A stretch of DNA of 64,000 bases from Larix kaempferi (taxonomy: Eukaryota > Streptophyta > Pinopsida > Pinales > Pinaceae), in contig BSBM01000096.1 of the NCBI GenBank assembly GCA_027924585.1, positions 1,736,001-1,800,000 of the forward strand. The letters run 5' to 3'. Position 1 is the first letter of the stretch, and the number at the start of each line of letters is the position of its first letter. Below the pieces are notes generated by a model, which worked only from the letters and a program-made list of their open reading frames with translations, was not told the DNA's origin and searched no databases. This document shows, in pieces, positions 10,844 through 22,291 of the stretch. A program made the position numbers and the translations under genes.

Positions 10844-12181
10844 ATTAGTAGATTCATGGGCTTCATGTCATGCTACACCCCATAAGAAATTTATTTATGA
10901 TTATGTTCAAGGTGATTTTGTACATGTTTCATTGGGTGATGATAAACCATATAAAATTGTTGGAATGGGTAAGGTACAAATAAAGTTAAAGAATGGAGAT
11001 GAATGGTTGTTGAAATATGTAAGGAATGCTCCTACTATGAAAATAAATCTTATCTAAATAGGGAAATTTGGAGATGGCGATGTTTTATCTATGTTTGGAG
11101 AAATGTGGTGGAAGATCACTAAAGGATCACTAGTAATAAAAAAAGGTGATAGGATAGGTACATTGTATTTATTTTCTCATAATACTAATTCTTCTATCTA
11201 TGTAGCTTCCACAGAAACAGATACATCATTGTGGAAACATAGGCTTGGACACATGAGTGGGAAGGGGATGCATATTTTTCACTCAAGGAAGTTGCTGCCA
11301 GATCTAAAGCGGGGTAAGTTTGGAAATCTGTGAGAATTGTGTTTATGGAAAACATAAGAGTCAAATTTCTCAGAGTTGGGAAACAAAAGAAGAGTGAAAA
11401 GTTAGATATTGTGCATATATATGTATGGGGACCAGCTCAAGTACATTCTCTTGGTGGATCTACTTATTATGTTACTTTTATTGATGATTCAACTAAACAA
11501 AGTTGGGTTTATTGCATTTGACAAAAATATGATTTTTTTGCAACTTTTAAGAAATGGAAAGATTTCGTTGAGAATGAGACTGGAAAAAGGTTAAAGTTTA
11601 TCATATATGATATGGAGGTGAATACAGTAGCAAGGAGTTTGATAGGTATTGTTCATACCATGGGATTCATAGAGAGAGGAATGTTCCAGGAACACCACAA
11701 GAAAATGGCGTGTCAGAAAGGATGAACGGAACAATCATGGAGCATGCAAGGTGTATGAGATTGCATGTAGGGTTTCCCTTACAGTTTTGGGAAGATATTG
11801 TAGATATTATTGCTTATTTAATAAACATATGGCCTTCAAATGCTTTGGATGGTGGGATTCCAAAGAAGGCATGAACAGGTAAAAAGGTAAACTACTCATT
11901 TTTTAGAACTTTTGGTTTTGAAGTATTTGTCCATATTGCTAAATAAAATAGCACAAAGCTTGATGCTAAATCCAAGAAATGTACCTTTATTGGATACAGG
12001 GTTGATGATTTTGGTCATTGCTTATGAGATTATGAAAATAAAAAATCATTAGGAGTATAGATGTGGTATTCAATGAAAAGGTCATGTATAAATATTAGTT
12101 GCAAAGAAAGAAACATGAAAAGGAAAACACAGAGTACACAATGCTTGATGAAATCAAAGAAAATGAAGTTCCAAAGGTGTC
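10844..12181 (+). pseudogene. copia protease and integrase relic
   Basis: The protease active site is V-D-S-W-A-S-C-H-A-T (about 10,848), where D-S-G has become D-S-W. The integrase zinc-binding start W-K-H-R-L-G-H-M lies near 11,233, within 11,091-11,333. F-I-D-D-S-T-K (11,478) belongs to the core, G-G-E-Y-S-S-K-E-F (about 11,617) carries another core motif, and Q-E-N-G-V-S-E-R-M-N (about 11,698) carries the catalytic Glu. Reading frames change several times. The tail at 11,900-12,181 is the integrase-RT linker, cut by the nested insertion after 12,186. Confidence 0.85.
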
Positions 12182-12854
12182 GGAAATGTTAGCACTATTT
12201 TTGGGATAAGCATTTGGAAGGGGTTGAGCTCATAAAAGTCTTAAGTATTGATTTTGTAAATGAGATGAAGATCTGCTCAAAGTAATACGAAGACCAAATT
12301 GAGGGGCACTGATAAAAAATAATGAAGATCTATGCTGCAAGCAAGTTTCGCAAAGGTAAAATGCTTAGTTATGGTTATGAGCGGAAAGGTGTTAAATGGC
12401 GGGAAAAATAAACCGTCAGATCTTGGGATGAAACAAATCCACGGTTATCAAGTGGTTCGCCGATTAGAAGTTCACGAAGAAATGAACTTTCCAAATTTGC
12501 GAAGTGGCGGTAGGCTCCACATATTTCGACGGTGCAGATCTGGTGGAGAAAGGCATCAACGACGGTCATTGGCTTCGCAAATACAACATGCATGAACAAA
12601 CAACATTTTCCAAATTGGCGAAGTTTGGTGGAGACCTCTCCTTTGGATGGCTGAGATGCAGGTAAGATTCAGATCAACAATCGGCATTGGCTTCACAGGT
12701 TAAAGGTGCGAGGAGGCAGCTTTTTGAAGGAGGAAGACTGCGGAAGAAAGTAGAGTTAAACATGGAAAAGATAAACAGTGCAAGATTGATCATGCAAATA
12801 GACAACTGAAGAAATTTTCTACTCCGAGAGGTGCAAGAGCGATATGAAGAGGGA

Positions 12855-12866
12855 TATAATATAAAA
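12855..12866 (+). promoter_or_regulatory. TATA-like box upstream of the LTR-borne ORF
   Basis: TATAATATAAAA lies 154 bp upstream of the ATG at 13,020. The right LTR has the equivalent at about 24,331. It could drive the LTR-borne frame, or be an alternative start for the whole element. Promoter function is inferred from position and composition only. Confidence 0.4.
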
Positions 12867-13019
12867 TGTGCATTGCATGGAGTTTCAATTTCTTGTTTGT
12901 CCTGTGCATTGGAAAGCGAAAGCCGACGACAATGCAAAAAGCAGCCACCTCATACACGAATCTTGGACTAGCTATCAGTAAACCAAGCAAGCCTCTTGTC
13001 CTCATAGAAAACTATTTAA

Positions 13020-16000
13020 ATGGTTGATCTTGGAGAAGTAGAGCCCCCGGGTTTTGAACATTAGAAAATAGAGGAATTGTTAGAAGATAGGGATGCTGAA
13101 ATCTATGATACAATACTGCTAAATGGACCTATCGAAGCAATGAAAGACATAATGGAACTTATTAGAGGTCAGGGTATATATGCTCATAATGTTTATAGGT
13201 CATTTTTCTAGTTTTTCTCAGTCGACCAAACCCTAAGTTTCCCTGAATTCGTCGATTGGTGTGCTACTAACTATTCCTCCTCTGAGAGGGTAATTATGGA
13301 CGCATCTAGCTCGAAAATTCTGTGTCCAGTCATCCATGTCTTTATTAGAAAATCCCTTTCAATTCCTGACAAGTTCAGTCTGAAGTCCGAATATTTCAAA
13401 GAAGAGTCCCTAATCCAGTATTTTAGAAATTCTACCGTTGAAAAGAGACAAAGTTTCTTCAGAGTTTTCCTAGATCCTAGTGTCTCATTGCAGAACCAGC
13501 CTTTCCCAGTTGAAGTCAGTATTTTTATTGAAGAAACTAAGTGTGTCATAACCATGATAAGTCAATTCTTAGGATTGGACACAAATATGTATGTTACTAA
13601 ACCCCTGATGAGCCTATTGTTTGTCCTTAGCACCTGTCCATTTGAGTTTAAAGAGGCTATCTAGTCAGTCCATTGCTCTTGCCTTAAATTTGATAAGTCC
13701 CTAAGTGAGAACATCCATTCCCAGCAAGTGGATTTCCACAAGACCAGAAGTTTCAGGTTTCAATCGTATTTGCTGACGATTCTCTTATCATTTAATTAAG
13801 AAAATATGCAGCTTCCTAAGATGATGCTCACAAAGGAAATAAACACAGACTACAACAAATTCATAAACAACCTCATGTCGGAGGTTTACAGTGTGTTTTA
13901 TCAGAATAGATTGCCTAGAGTGTTGACAGAGATGACAGATATTTTGCAACCTTCTCCTAAAAAGAAAATAGGTGACTGGTTTCTCTTGGAACACAACACA
14001 GTAATCAAAGTGTATGGGTTTGTTCATCCACCCTATGTACTACCAACATTTTTAACTACTAGAGTTTTTGCTCTTGAATTGATCGGATAAAAGTTGAGGG
14101 TAGAAATTGAACATTTTCTAGATCGTAAGAAAGCTTCAGACATTACCTTTCCATGGGTTGTAGGCCCATTCATCATTAAGAATAAAGCTTCCCTTTTAGC
14201 CATTGAGTGTGTGATAAGAGAAATGGGATTTCAAACAAAAGCTGCCATCAACTATGATCCCCATCACATTATCTCCAACAAAAGACAAGACAGTAAAAGA
14301 AAAGCCTTTGAACACTTTGAGCTTGCAGGTCTGGAAGAGACTGTTAATTGGTTGGAATATCCACATAAGTCCCAAGAACATGTTAATGTACAGGAAGATT
14401 CCACTGCCCCAGTAAAAGAAGTCACTTCACCACAATTTGATGTCTATAGCTTGATTCCAGCGCTTGAGAAAGTCACACCCTTAGCTAGCTGTTCTGAGAA
14501 AAACAATAAAAGGAACTTTCCTGAGGTTATGGATATAGAATATGAAGACACGACAAGAATTCAAAAGAAACAAAAGGTAGAAGAGGAAAAATAGATTGTA
14601 CAGGTGATGACTGGTCGAGGTAAGAAGCAGCAGGTGAAGTCCAAAGTACCTGCCTTCGAAAGCAAGGAGTATGTGTTTGATAAAGAATCTACCGAGCCTG
14701 CTGCACAAGGCAAAAGTAGGTCAGAACTATTGGATGAATATAAAGAGAATAAAGATGCAGATTCAGAAGAATCAAAGTTGTATGCAGAGGTTAGACATAT
14801 CTCTAACAAGGATGTATCCCTAGTCACTGATAGAAGCCATGCTCATAACACTTTAATTTTTCCATAGAAACCAAAAATAAGGCCACTGAAGTGAAAGTGA
14901 ACCTAGAAGATATTCCTGTCCCTGGTATGATACATTTGTATAAAGAGACTGGAGATATTATTTATGCTAAGTTGTCGAAGGATACATTGGAGTTGTAAAA
15001 GTTGCAGTCTAGGAAGAGCAAGATTGAGAATCAGCTTAGGCAGGAAAAAAGTGGAGAATAAAGCTCATAAGGCACAGATAAAAAAAATGCAAACAGAACT
15101 GTTGGCTACTCATAGCCAAGCAGATAAAAGGGCTAGCATACAAAAGCTACTGAATGTGAAAGAAAATACTACTCAGACACTAAAGAAGAAACTAAAGATT
15201 CCCTCCACCCAATTGATAGAAGCATTTGAGTTGACAGAGCTTGAGGAGGAGAAAGAGGAGCTGAAAAATGAATTAACAGATTGTAAAGCCAAATTATTGA
15301 AGTTTGAAGAAAAAGAATTGCAGTGGCAAAGGGATATGTCCCTTATAGTGGAAAGCGAGAAGAATCTAAAGGCTAAATATGAAGATTTGGAAAAGAAATT
15401 GCAAGAGAAAGGTAAAGATTTGGATAGTATGATCACCTCTTCCTCCATTGAATCTGGTGATTTCTCCATTGTACAAGTTATGGAACAAGTAAGCTTGGAG
15501 GACTTTGAGCTAGAAAAGTTGCAAAAGCAAAATACAAATCTAGAAAGCAGAGTTTCAAAAGAAGAACAAGAGAAAAAGACTTGGGAAGCAAAATACCAAG
15601 AGTTACAGGTTAAAAATGATGAATTGATGAAACAGGTTACAGGTCAATCATCACTGTAGGAGGCGAAGCAGGTAATCTGGGATGATGTTATAGCTGAAGC
15701 AAGCAAATTAAGACCCTATCTTGATTTTATTTTGGAAAAAGAGGCTGTAATTAAATTGGCCAAATAAAGTGTAACATCAGTGAAAGAAAAGTTCAATAAG
15801 AAGCCCATTGAATGTGCTGAAAATGCCATAGAATTTTTAAAGGGGTTAACTGAGGATGAATTGAAAGCGGCTAACATAAAGGACCGATTATTTACCATAA
15901 TTTGGGCCAGGAAGGTGGCAAATAAACATCAGTAGTTAGATACAATTGAGGCTAGGATAGATATCATGGCACACCAATTGAATCTATTTAGAGATATGTT

Positions 16001-16349
16001 TGATCCATTGTTCAAGAAAGGACTTCCACTCTTTTGGGAAGAAGATGGTACCATTCTGACACAAATGTAGTATCAAGACAGATTGATAGAATGTAGGTTG
16101 GATCATGCAAACTTTGCTCACATGAACCAATCATTGTCTGGAAAAATAGTTGTGGACAACCTTGCAAAGGAGTTTGAGTTGGTCTTGATTTTTAAAGAGG
16201 CATTTGCACACCTACAGAACTATTCATACAGAGATCATGTAGAGTTGTGGGTATTGCGAAAGGAGGTGGCCACTTCAGATTTGTCGGCTGCCGACCAATG
16301 GAAGATTGTGGAGAAATATGGAAAATCTAAGCTAACGCTACATGCATAA
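13020..16349 (+). pseudogene. LTR-borne ORF, 1,109 codons, unknown function (left copy)
   Basis: From ATG 13,020 to the TAA at 16,347 the frame is constant except for a one-base loss near 14,860 compensated near 15,045. About ten in-frame stops interrupt it, most of them Gln codons in the right LTR. The predicted protein has an N-terminal globular half (residues 1-450), beginning MVDLGEVEPPGFEH, with SSSKILCPVI and FPWVVGPFIIKNK as landmarks. A charged linker with basic patches follows (450-650). A Lys/Glu-rich coiled coil spans about 680-880 (heptads around LEEEKEELKNELTDCKAKLL). The C-terminal helical part ends in LTLHA. I do not recognise the family. It is not gag, pol or a classic env: no signal peptide or membrane segment is evident. 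Its conservation as a long frame in both LTRs argues it was coding when the element moved. Confidence 0.8.
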
Positions 16350-16603
16350 GGATTTTGAAGATCATGGAGATTTGTAGTCTAAAGAATTAGTTACTTGGGA
16401 TTTTGTTTATTTACTAGGAGTTGTTACTAGTTAGTAAATTTTCATGGACACATGTAGAGGCAGTTAAGCCTATTTTTCAGCTCTTGTTATTTATGTTGTA
16501 ACAGATCCTCAAAGATGATGGACCTGTCTGTATAGGTGTCATCGCAGTTGTAACAACTTTTTGTTAGGGTGACTCGAGCCTAAGGGCTGAAGATATCTAC
16601 TCC

Positions 16604-16610
16604 TATATAT
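16604..16610 (+). promoter_or_regulatory. Canonical LTR TATA box
   Basis: TATATAT in the context CTCCTATATATTCAC, with an equivalent at 28,070-28,076. With AATAAA 77 bp downstream it gives the usual U3-R spacing of a plant LTR, which places the long reading frame inside U3. Confidence 0.6.
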
Positions 16611-16680
16611 TCACATGTAATAGAGAGGAAAAAGGGTTGGAACCTATGAGAGTTGAGTTTTGTATTTGAGATCTATCCTT

Positions 16681-16686
16681 AATAAA
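16681..16686 (+). terminator. LTR polyadenylation signal
   Basis: AATAAA in CTTAATAAAATTAC, conserved at 28,147-28,152 in the right LTR. Confidence 0.55.
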
Positions 16687-17267
16687 ATTACAGAGGCGAG
16701 GCTAGCATTTTGCAGAGATTCCTGTGTTATTTACTTTACATTATGTACCTTCTTTCCTCATGTGAATTTGTTCCTTGTTATCTACTCCATTTTGTTATCT
16801 TTTCATGTCTGAAATAAGTGTTTGATAGTACAGAATTCATACATATATGCTCTGTCTATTGGTTTCAAATATTCAAAAAATCTTTCTACTAAAGTTGGCA
16901 TTGGATTCATCCTTGTTAGATGCCCATGTTATTGGATTGTTCTTCATTTCTTCTTTATCACCAGACAACAACGTTTTGACTGTAAATGAGTAACTCCCTT
17001 GCCTTTGTTATAAATTTCCATGCCATAGCACTATTAATTGACATATGTGTTATATTTTGACTCCACTTCCCAATGAATGCTTACCTTGTTTCAACCGAAC
17101 AACAATCTGATCTTAATTTTTATTCATATATCTGGCCTTGTTAAACAATCAGCGAGAGATACCTCTCTGGAAAGAAAGAAGCCAAATCTCTTTCCTAAAT
17201 TTTGGTTTTGTGGTTACCTTGAGATGGCCTTCTCACAACCTGAGGTACATTTCGAGTGTTAACATAT

Positions 17268-17283
17268 TGGCGCCACTTCCGGA
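17268..17283 (+). other. Primer-binding site (tRNA-Asp type)
   Basis: TGGCGCCACTTCCGGA starts three bases after the LTR end. Tat/Athila-type elements commonly use TGGCGCCGTTGCCGGGGA, complementary to tRNA-Asp. The first seven bases match exactly and the rest is decayed. Confidence 0.8.
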
Positions 17284-17413
17284 GAGCGAAAGTTGTATTG
17301 TCCCTGGGAGAAACGACAAAGAGTTCCATATTTCAAGGGGAGAAGGATTTCTATGGGAAAACATAGATTCTTACATTGGAGAAGGTTGTACATTTTCCTT
17401 GGCGACTCCACGT

Positions 17414-18703
17414 TGATTTCCAAAGAACGTTTTAGAAGACATCCTGGCCTCTAGAAGGGTACATACAAGAGGTAATCCTAATTCTGAAATTTTACAAAGT
17501 GTGGAAAACTCGAAAAGTTTGTTTAGACAATAAAGTGGAAAATAAAAAGCTAGCACTTCTAATAGTAAAAGGTCTTTATCTCAAAAAGAGTTTTATGGTT
17601 ATCAGGATTTGGATTTAGAAGTAAGTGTTGTAAAGTCTTTATTAATATCAAAATCAGAGTCAAACCTAAAGCAAACAGAAACCAGTCCAAATAGGTTTGA
17701 GTCATACTTGCTAGATCCCTTGTGGTATAACTTGCAAAACACTGTAAAAGTTGAAGAAAGTAACCCTCATTTTCAAACCTCTCAGCTTCATATTACAAAC
17801 CTTGTTAACAATCCTCCTCAGAACCATCCTGTATCACATAATCCACCTAGACTAATGGCAGCTAGGTTTGCACCTCCGGCTTTTCCATCCGCTTTACATG
17901 ATCTCCCTCAGAACTACTCACAGAGAATTTCTTTATATGATGGAGATGGAAATTTTACAGCAAGACAGCATATGGATAGATTTGAAGATTCCATTGACCT
18001 AGAAGAAGTAGATCATGATGATGTGAAAGTGAGGTTGTTTTCTCATAGTTTGTCAAGAGAGGCAAAGAGATGGTTTAAAGATTTACCAGCAAGATGCATT
18101 CTTACCTTTGAAGCTTTCTAGACACTGTTTTTGGATAGATGGGAGGCAAAAAAGAGTCCCTTACAAATATTATCTCAATATGACCATTTAAAGAAAGGAA
18201 AATTTGAATCAGTACATGAATTTTCTATCATATTTATGAGGGTATACAACTCCATTCCAACTTATATTAAACCCTTGGTATGTGCCGCCAAGCTTCATTA
18301 TGCAGATGCCTTTGATGGATACTTTTCATGTATGTTGAGAGAGAGGAATTCAACTACTTTGTCAACTATGTTAAAATATTCTCTAGAAGTGGAAGCATAC
18401 TTAATGGCCTCAGGGAAATTGAAAAATAGAGTAGAGACAGATTAGAGAAGACCAAAAAACCAACTATCCACTTCTGCTTCTTCCTCTGCAAGTGATGTTA
18501 AATTTGAAATGATGATGAAGACTATGGAGAAATTGATGGACAAGTTAGCCCTATATAATAGACCACCTAATAGAGAGCCACCTGAGAATCAAAGAAGGAA
18601 TCCAAATTTTAGGAGACCATTTCCTCAAAGAAAGCAAAGAAATCCTAAAGATCAGCAGATAAGACCACCATTCCCGGAAAAATTGGTTGATGAGGAAGGA
18701 TAA
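17414..18703 (+). pseudogene. Tat-type gag relic
   Basis: One frame, open apart from a few stops (for example 17,532, 18,119 and 18,443), encodes the structural gag. The core motif R-I-S-L-Y-D-G-D-G-N-F-T-A-R-Q-H-M-D-R-F is followed by L-S-R-E-A-K-R-W-F-K-D-L-P, F-L-D-R-W, and S-V-H-E-F-S-I-I-F. This is the standard Ty3/gypsy retrotransposon-gag region. The C-terminal end is Pro/Arg/Asn-rich (PPNREPPENQRRNPNFRRP), a probable nucleic-acid-binding tail in place of a zinc knuckle. The N-terminal ~65 residues upstream of 17,609 are in the same frame but carry two stops. Confidence in gag identity is high. Confidence 0.9.
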
Positions 18704-19680
18704 GAAGATCCAATGGATAACCAGATTCATCACTTTGATGACGTTGATTCTGAAATATACTTAATTGAAAAAGAACATAATTTATTCGCTCAGGAAAATG
18801 ATAGTCATGTTTCAGATCTAGATTCAGAACAATATCAGAGAGGATATTAGAATGCCATCGATGATTTTCAGTGGAAATTAAAACTGAGAAATCGTGATGT
18901 AATAACAAATAAAGGAAAGCCTAGTCCAAACCAGCTTTCCAACACCCAGCAAAATTCAGAAAAGCATAACGATGCTATTGTATAGGAGAACCCAAAAAAT
19001 AAGGAACAACGGCCAAAGGAAAGTAAATAGTCAAGGCCCATTGATATATACAGACCAATTTCATACTTCAGTTTGAAGTGAGAGTTATCAAAGGTCAAAA
19101 TTTCTATCCCGTTTAATGAGTTGTTGAGGAACACTGAGTATAGAGAAGAAATTACTAAAATGGTCAAGAATCAAGGTGATTATCACCCAACTATTTTAGA
19201 AGTAGCAGATGATTCTCCCACTATTGTCTTTGGACCTAAAATTGAAGATACAGATGATGAAGAAGTTCCCCCATTTTATCTAAGTTTGAATATCCATGAT
19301 ATGATTTTGCACAATGCAATGTTAGATTCTGGTGCATCTCATAATCTAATTCCAAAAACAGTAGTGGAAAGTTTGGGTTTGGAGGTTACTAGACCCTACA
19401 AAGACCTATACTCTTTTGATTCTATAAAGGTCAGATGTATGGGATTGATAAAGGATATGGTGGTAACCCTTACACAACTTCCATCTATAATCATTGTGAT
19501 GGATGTTGTAGTAGCTGACATTCCTCCCAAGTTTGGCATGCTATTATCAAGGTATTGGGCATCGAAGTTGAAAGGAACTTTGCAAATGGATATGTCGTAT
19601 GCCACTATACCTTTATTCGGAGGCAACATAAGTTTATATAGAGAGAAGAGGTTAGCCTATGTGGTCAGCAGTCAAGATAG
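18704..19680 (+). pseudogene. Tat-type protease relic with linker
   Basis: The frame continues from gag. An acidic, low-similarity linker (18,704-19,100) with several stops leads into an open stretch starting about 19,121. The aspartic protease active site A-M-L-D-S-G-A-S-H-N-L-I-P is at about 19,316-19,350 (catalytic Asp codon 19,325). The usual V-V-V-A-D-I-P-P-K-F-G-M-L-L-S-R segment follows near 19,505. The catalytic D-S-G-A is intact. It processes the polyprotein. It runs without a stop into the extra RNase H. Confidence 0.9.
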
Positions 19681-19843
19681 GCCTGAAAATCATCCTATTT
19701 ATGTTGTTGATACTGATTTGGGATCTTCTATATTTTTTAATGATGGACCACACAATGATCCTGAAGTTCCTATACAGATTGAATTTAAGGAGGATAAGGA
19801 ATTTGCAAAAAGACAAGAATCCTTGGAGAAGAAACAAAATGAA

Positions 19844-20240
19844 GAAGGATCGTGGACTATGTACTTTGATGGGTCTCTAAGTAAAAATGGGGCCGGGGCA
19901 GGTGTTTGGATTATATCTCCAGTCAGAGAATTTAAATCTTTATCTTGTAAATTGACTTTTGAGTTGACTAATAACGTGGTTGAATATGAGGCTCTGTTGT
20001 TGGGTTTGCAGGCTTTGAAAGATATGGGGGAGGAAAAAGAATATAAGTATTTGGGGACTCGAAACTTAAGGTAAATCAAGTGAATGATAGTTACCAAACC
20101 AAACATCCCAGAATGAGAGAAAATAGGAATGAGGTTTGGGACATGTTTGGAAATTACTTTATAGAACACAAAATCAGAGTGGTTCCCAGAATGGACAATC
20201 AGGTAGCAGACTCTTTGGCTACAACTGCTAGTGGTTTCAA
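19844..20240 (+). pseudogene. Additional RNase H (aRH-like) upstream of RT
   Basis: This domain reads W-T-M-Y-F-D-G-S-L-S-K-N-G-A-G-A-G-V-W (first Asp codon 19,868), then V-V-E-Y-E-A-L-L-L-G-L-Q-A-L (Glu near 19,988). After a one-base frameshift at about 20,040-20,050 comes F-G-D-S-K-L-K-V-N-Q-V (Asp codon 20,056) and finally D-N-Q-V-A-D-S-L-A (Asp codon 20,209). The D-E-D-D set is complete. The FDGS and GDS motifs match the archaeal-type RNase H known from Tat elements. Here it lies between protease and RT, whereas the arrangement I know best has it after the RT-linked RNase H. Confidence 0.88.
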
Positions 20241-21640
20241 GGCTCCTATTTATTCCCAGAAAAAGTATGAAGTTGAAATTATAAATAGACCCTCAATACA
20301 AGACAACTCCAAATATTGGCAAGTTTTCAATGATGATTTGCAAATAAAGAGATTTTTGGAAATGTCAAATGAATTTGTGAATACTCAAATTGATACAGAA
20401 AATGAAAATTTAGAGGGCTTCCAAGATGATGAATCAACTGAAGATAAAAAAGTTGAAAACAAAGAATGGCAGAGTATGTTAGGAGGAAAATACATAATTC
20501 AGTTGAAGAGAAATTTTATTCCAAGAGGCCTGATTCCCCTAGATAAGTTGTTTGATCAGAATGATGTTGCTAAGGATCCTAAAGTTAAACCTGCTGATGA
20601 TGCAGTTGAAGATCAAAACTTAGGTACTGAGGAAGCACCACGAATCGTAAAGTTGTCCAAGAAATTACCTGCAAAAGAGAAAGAAGAATATGTCAATTTG
20701 ATGAAGAAATACACAGATGTATTTTCCTGGAGCTATGAAGACCTGGAAGAGTATGACACCTCTATCTTATAGCATACCATTCCAATAAAACCTAGAGAAA
20801 AACCTTTCAGGCAAAAGCTGAGAAGAGTAAACCCCAAGTTGTTGCCTGTGATAGAAAAAGAGATCAAAAAATTATTCAGTGCAAAGATTATTGTAACTTT
20901 GAAGTTTTCAAAATGGGTAGCTAACTTGGTTCCTGTTAGAAAGAAAAATGGTGAGATTAGACTTTGTATTGATTTCAGAAATCTCAATAGAGTTTCTTTG
21001 AAGGACAATTACCCATTACCGACGATGGAGCACATTCTGCAAAGGGTGGTAGGGTCTGAAAGGATTTCAACTATGGATGGGTTCTCGGGATATAACCAAA
21101 TTACATTATTCCGAGAGGACCAAGAGAAGACTGCTTTTACTACACCATGGGGTACATTCATGTATGCCAAAATTCCCTTTGGACTGATGAATGCAGGAGC
21201 TACATTTCAACGTTCTATGGACATCGCTTTTGCAGAATAAAAGGATAAATTTGTAGTTGTTTACATGGATGATATCATTGTTTATTCCAGGTCTGACAAG
21301 GAACATATAAAACACTTAGAGAAAGTCTTTATGAAGTGCAGAAAATATGGTATTTCACCAAATCCCAAAAAATCTAACTTTGCACTAGAAGAAGCGATAT
21401 TGCTTGGACATATTATTTTGAAGGATGGTATTAAGATTGATCCAGAAAGGGTCAGTGCAATTTTAAAGGTTGAGGAGCCTAGGAGAAAGAAGGAAGTGCA
21501 GTCATTTGTTGGACAGGTAGGTTTCCTGAGGAGATTCATTCCCAGCTTTAATGAAATATTGAGAAATATTACTAACTTGTTGAAGAAGGAGAATCAAATA
21601 AAATGGACAGAGGGTGCTACAGAATCTTTCAAAGGTATTA
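20241..21640 (+). pseudogene. Tat-type reverse transcriptase
   Basis: A linker of about 170 residues (20,241-20,770) ends in a stop at about 20,770, followed by the RT. Motifs are present in order: L-V-P-V-R-K-K-N-G-E-I-R-L-C-I-D-F-R-N-L-N (about 20,925-20,990), S-T-M-D-G-F-S-G-Y-N-Q-I (about 21,067-21,100), I-P-F-G-L-M-N-A-G-A-T-F-Q-R (about 21,170-21,215) and the catalytic Y-M-D-D at 21,262-21,273. All catalytic Asp are retained. Two stops are visible, at about 20,770 and at 21,238-21,240. This copy is the best-preserved coding part of the element. Confidence 0.93.
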
Positions 21641-22209
21641 AAAGGGCCATCACTAAAGCTCCAGTTTTTGCGAGTCCATATTTCACTAGAGATTTCCTAG
21701 TATTCTCTTATGCGTCTGAGCATACTATAGCTGGAGTCATATTGCAGAAAAACAGTCAAAATGTTGAGCATCCTATAGCATTTTTTAGTAAGGTATTGAG
21801 AGATGGAGAGTTGAAAAATGATATCATGGAAAAGCATGCCTATGCCTTGGTAAAATATTTGAAAGATTTCAGAGTGTACATTCTTCATTCACACATTGTT
21901 GCATATGTTCTAACTAATGCAGTGAAGAGAATTCTTACCCAACCAGATCCATAAGGGAAGAGAGCAAAGTGGATTGCTGTATTATTGGATTATGATCTTG
22001 AAATCAAGCCTGCCAAGTTGATTAAAGGACAAGGACTTGCCAAAATGATGACAAATGCTAATTGTGAATCTTTACAACTCAACTTCCTGATCAGTCATTC
22101 AAACCAGCTTGACACAGGGATACAGGTAATGCCAGATTTTTCTGTCTCCATGGTACACCGATATTGTATATGTATTGCAAAATCTACAATCTCCTGCAGG
22201 ATTGAGTAA
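21641..22209 (+). pseudogene. Ty3-type RNase H linked to RT (catalytically degenerate)
   Basis: Same frame as RT. The region F-L-V-F-S-Y-A-S-E-H-T-I-A-G-V-I-L-Q (about 21,694-21,747) corresponds to the first RNase H strand, where Ty3 enzymes have T-D-A-S. The Asp is replaced, as is usual in Tat elements that rely on the second RNase H. H-P-I-A-F-F-S-K-V-L and M-E-K-H-A-Y-A-L follow. A stop lies at 21,952 (DP, stop, GKRAKW). A degraded connection domain runs to 22,209. Confidence 0.85.
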
Positions 22210-22291
22210 AACAAGAGCTAGATCTATGAAACTAAAGGATGCAAAGTTATGCATTGTGAATCAATAATTGTACTAGAAAGACCCTGGTGGT

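Larger units (their letters stand above)
12187..17264 (+). repeat. 5' LTR (5.08 kb) of Tat-type element
   Basis: The terminal TGTTAGCAC and TGTTAACA ends are preceded by GGAAA and followed by the primer site. The content in order is a leader of about 830 bp with a TATA-like box, a 1,109-codon frame, a second TATA box (16,604), AATAAA (16,681) and about 580 bp to the end. It aligns along its full length with 23,662-28,730. Confidence 0.95.

Noticed and set aside
19699-20169. 156-codon minus-strand open stretch
   Set aside because: Lies antisense to the protease and extra RNase H, which are supported by motifs.
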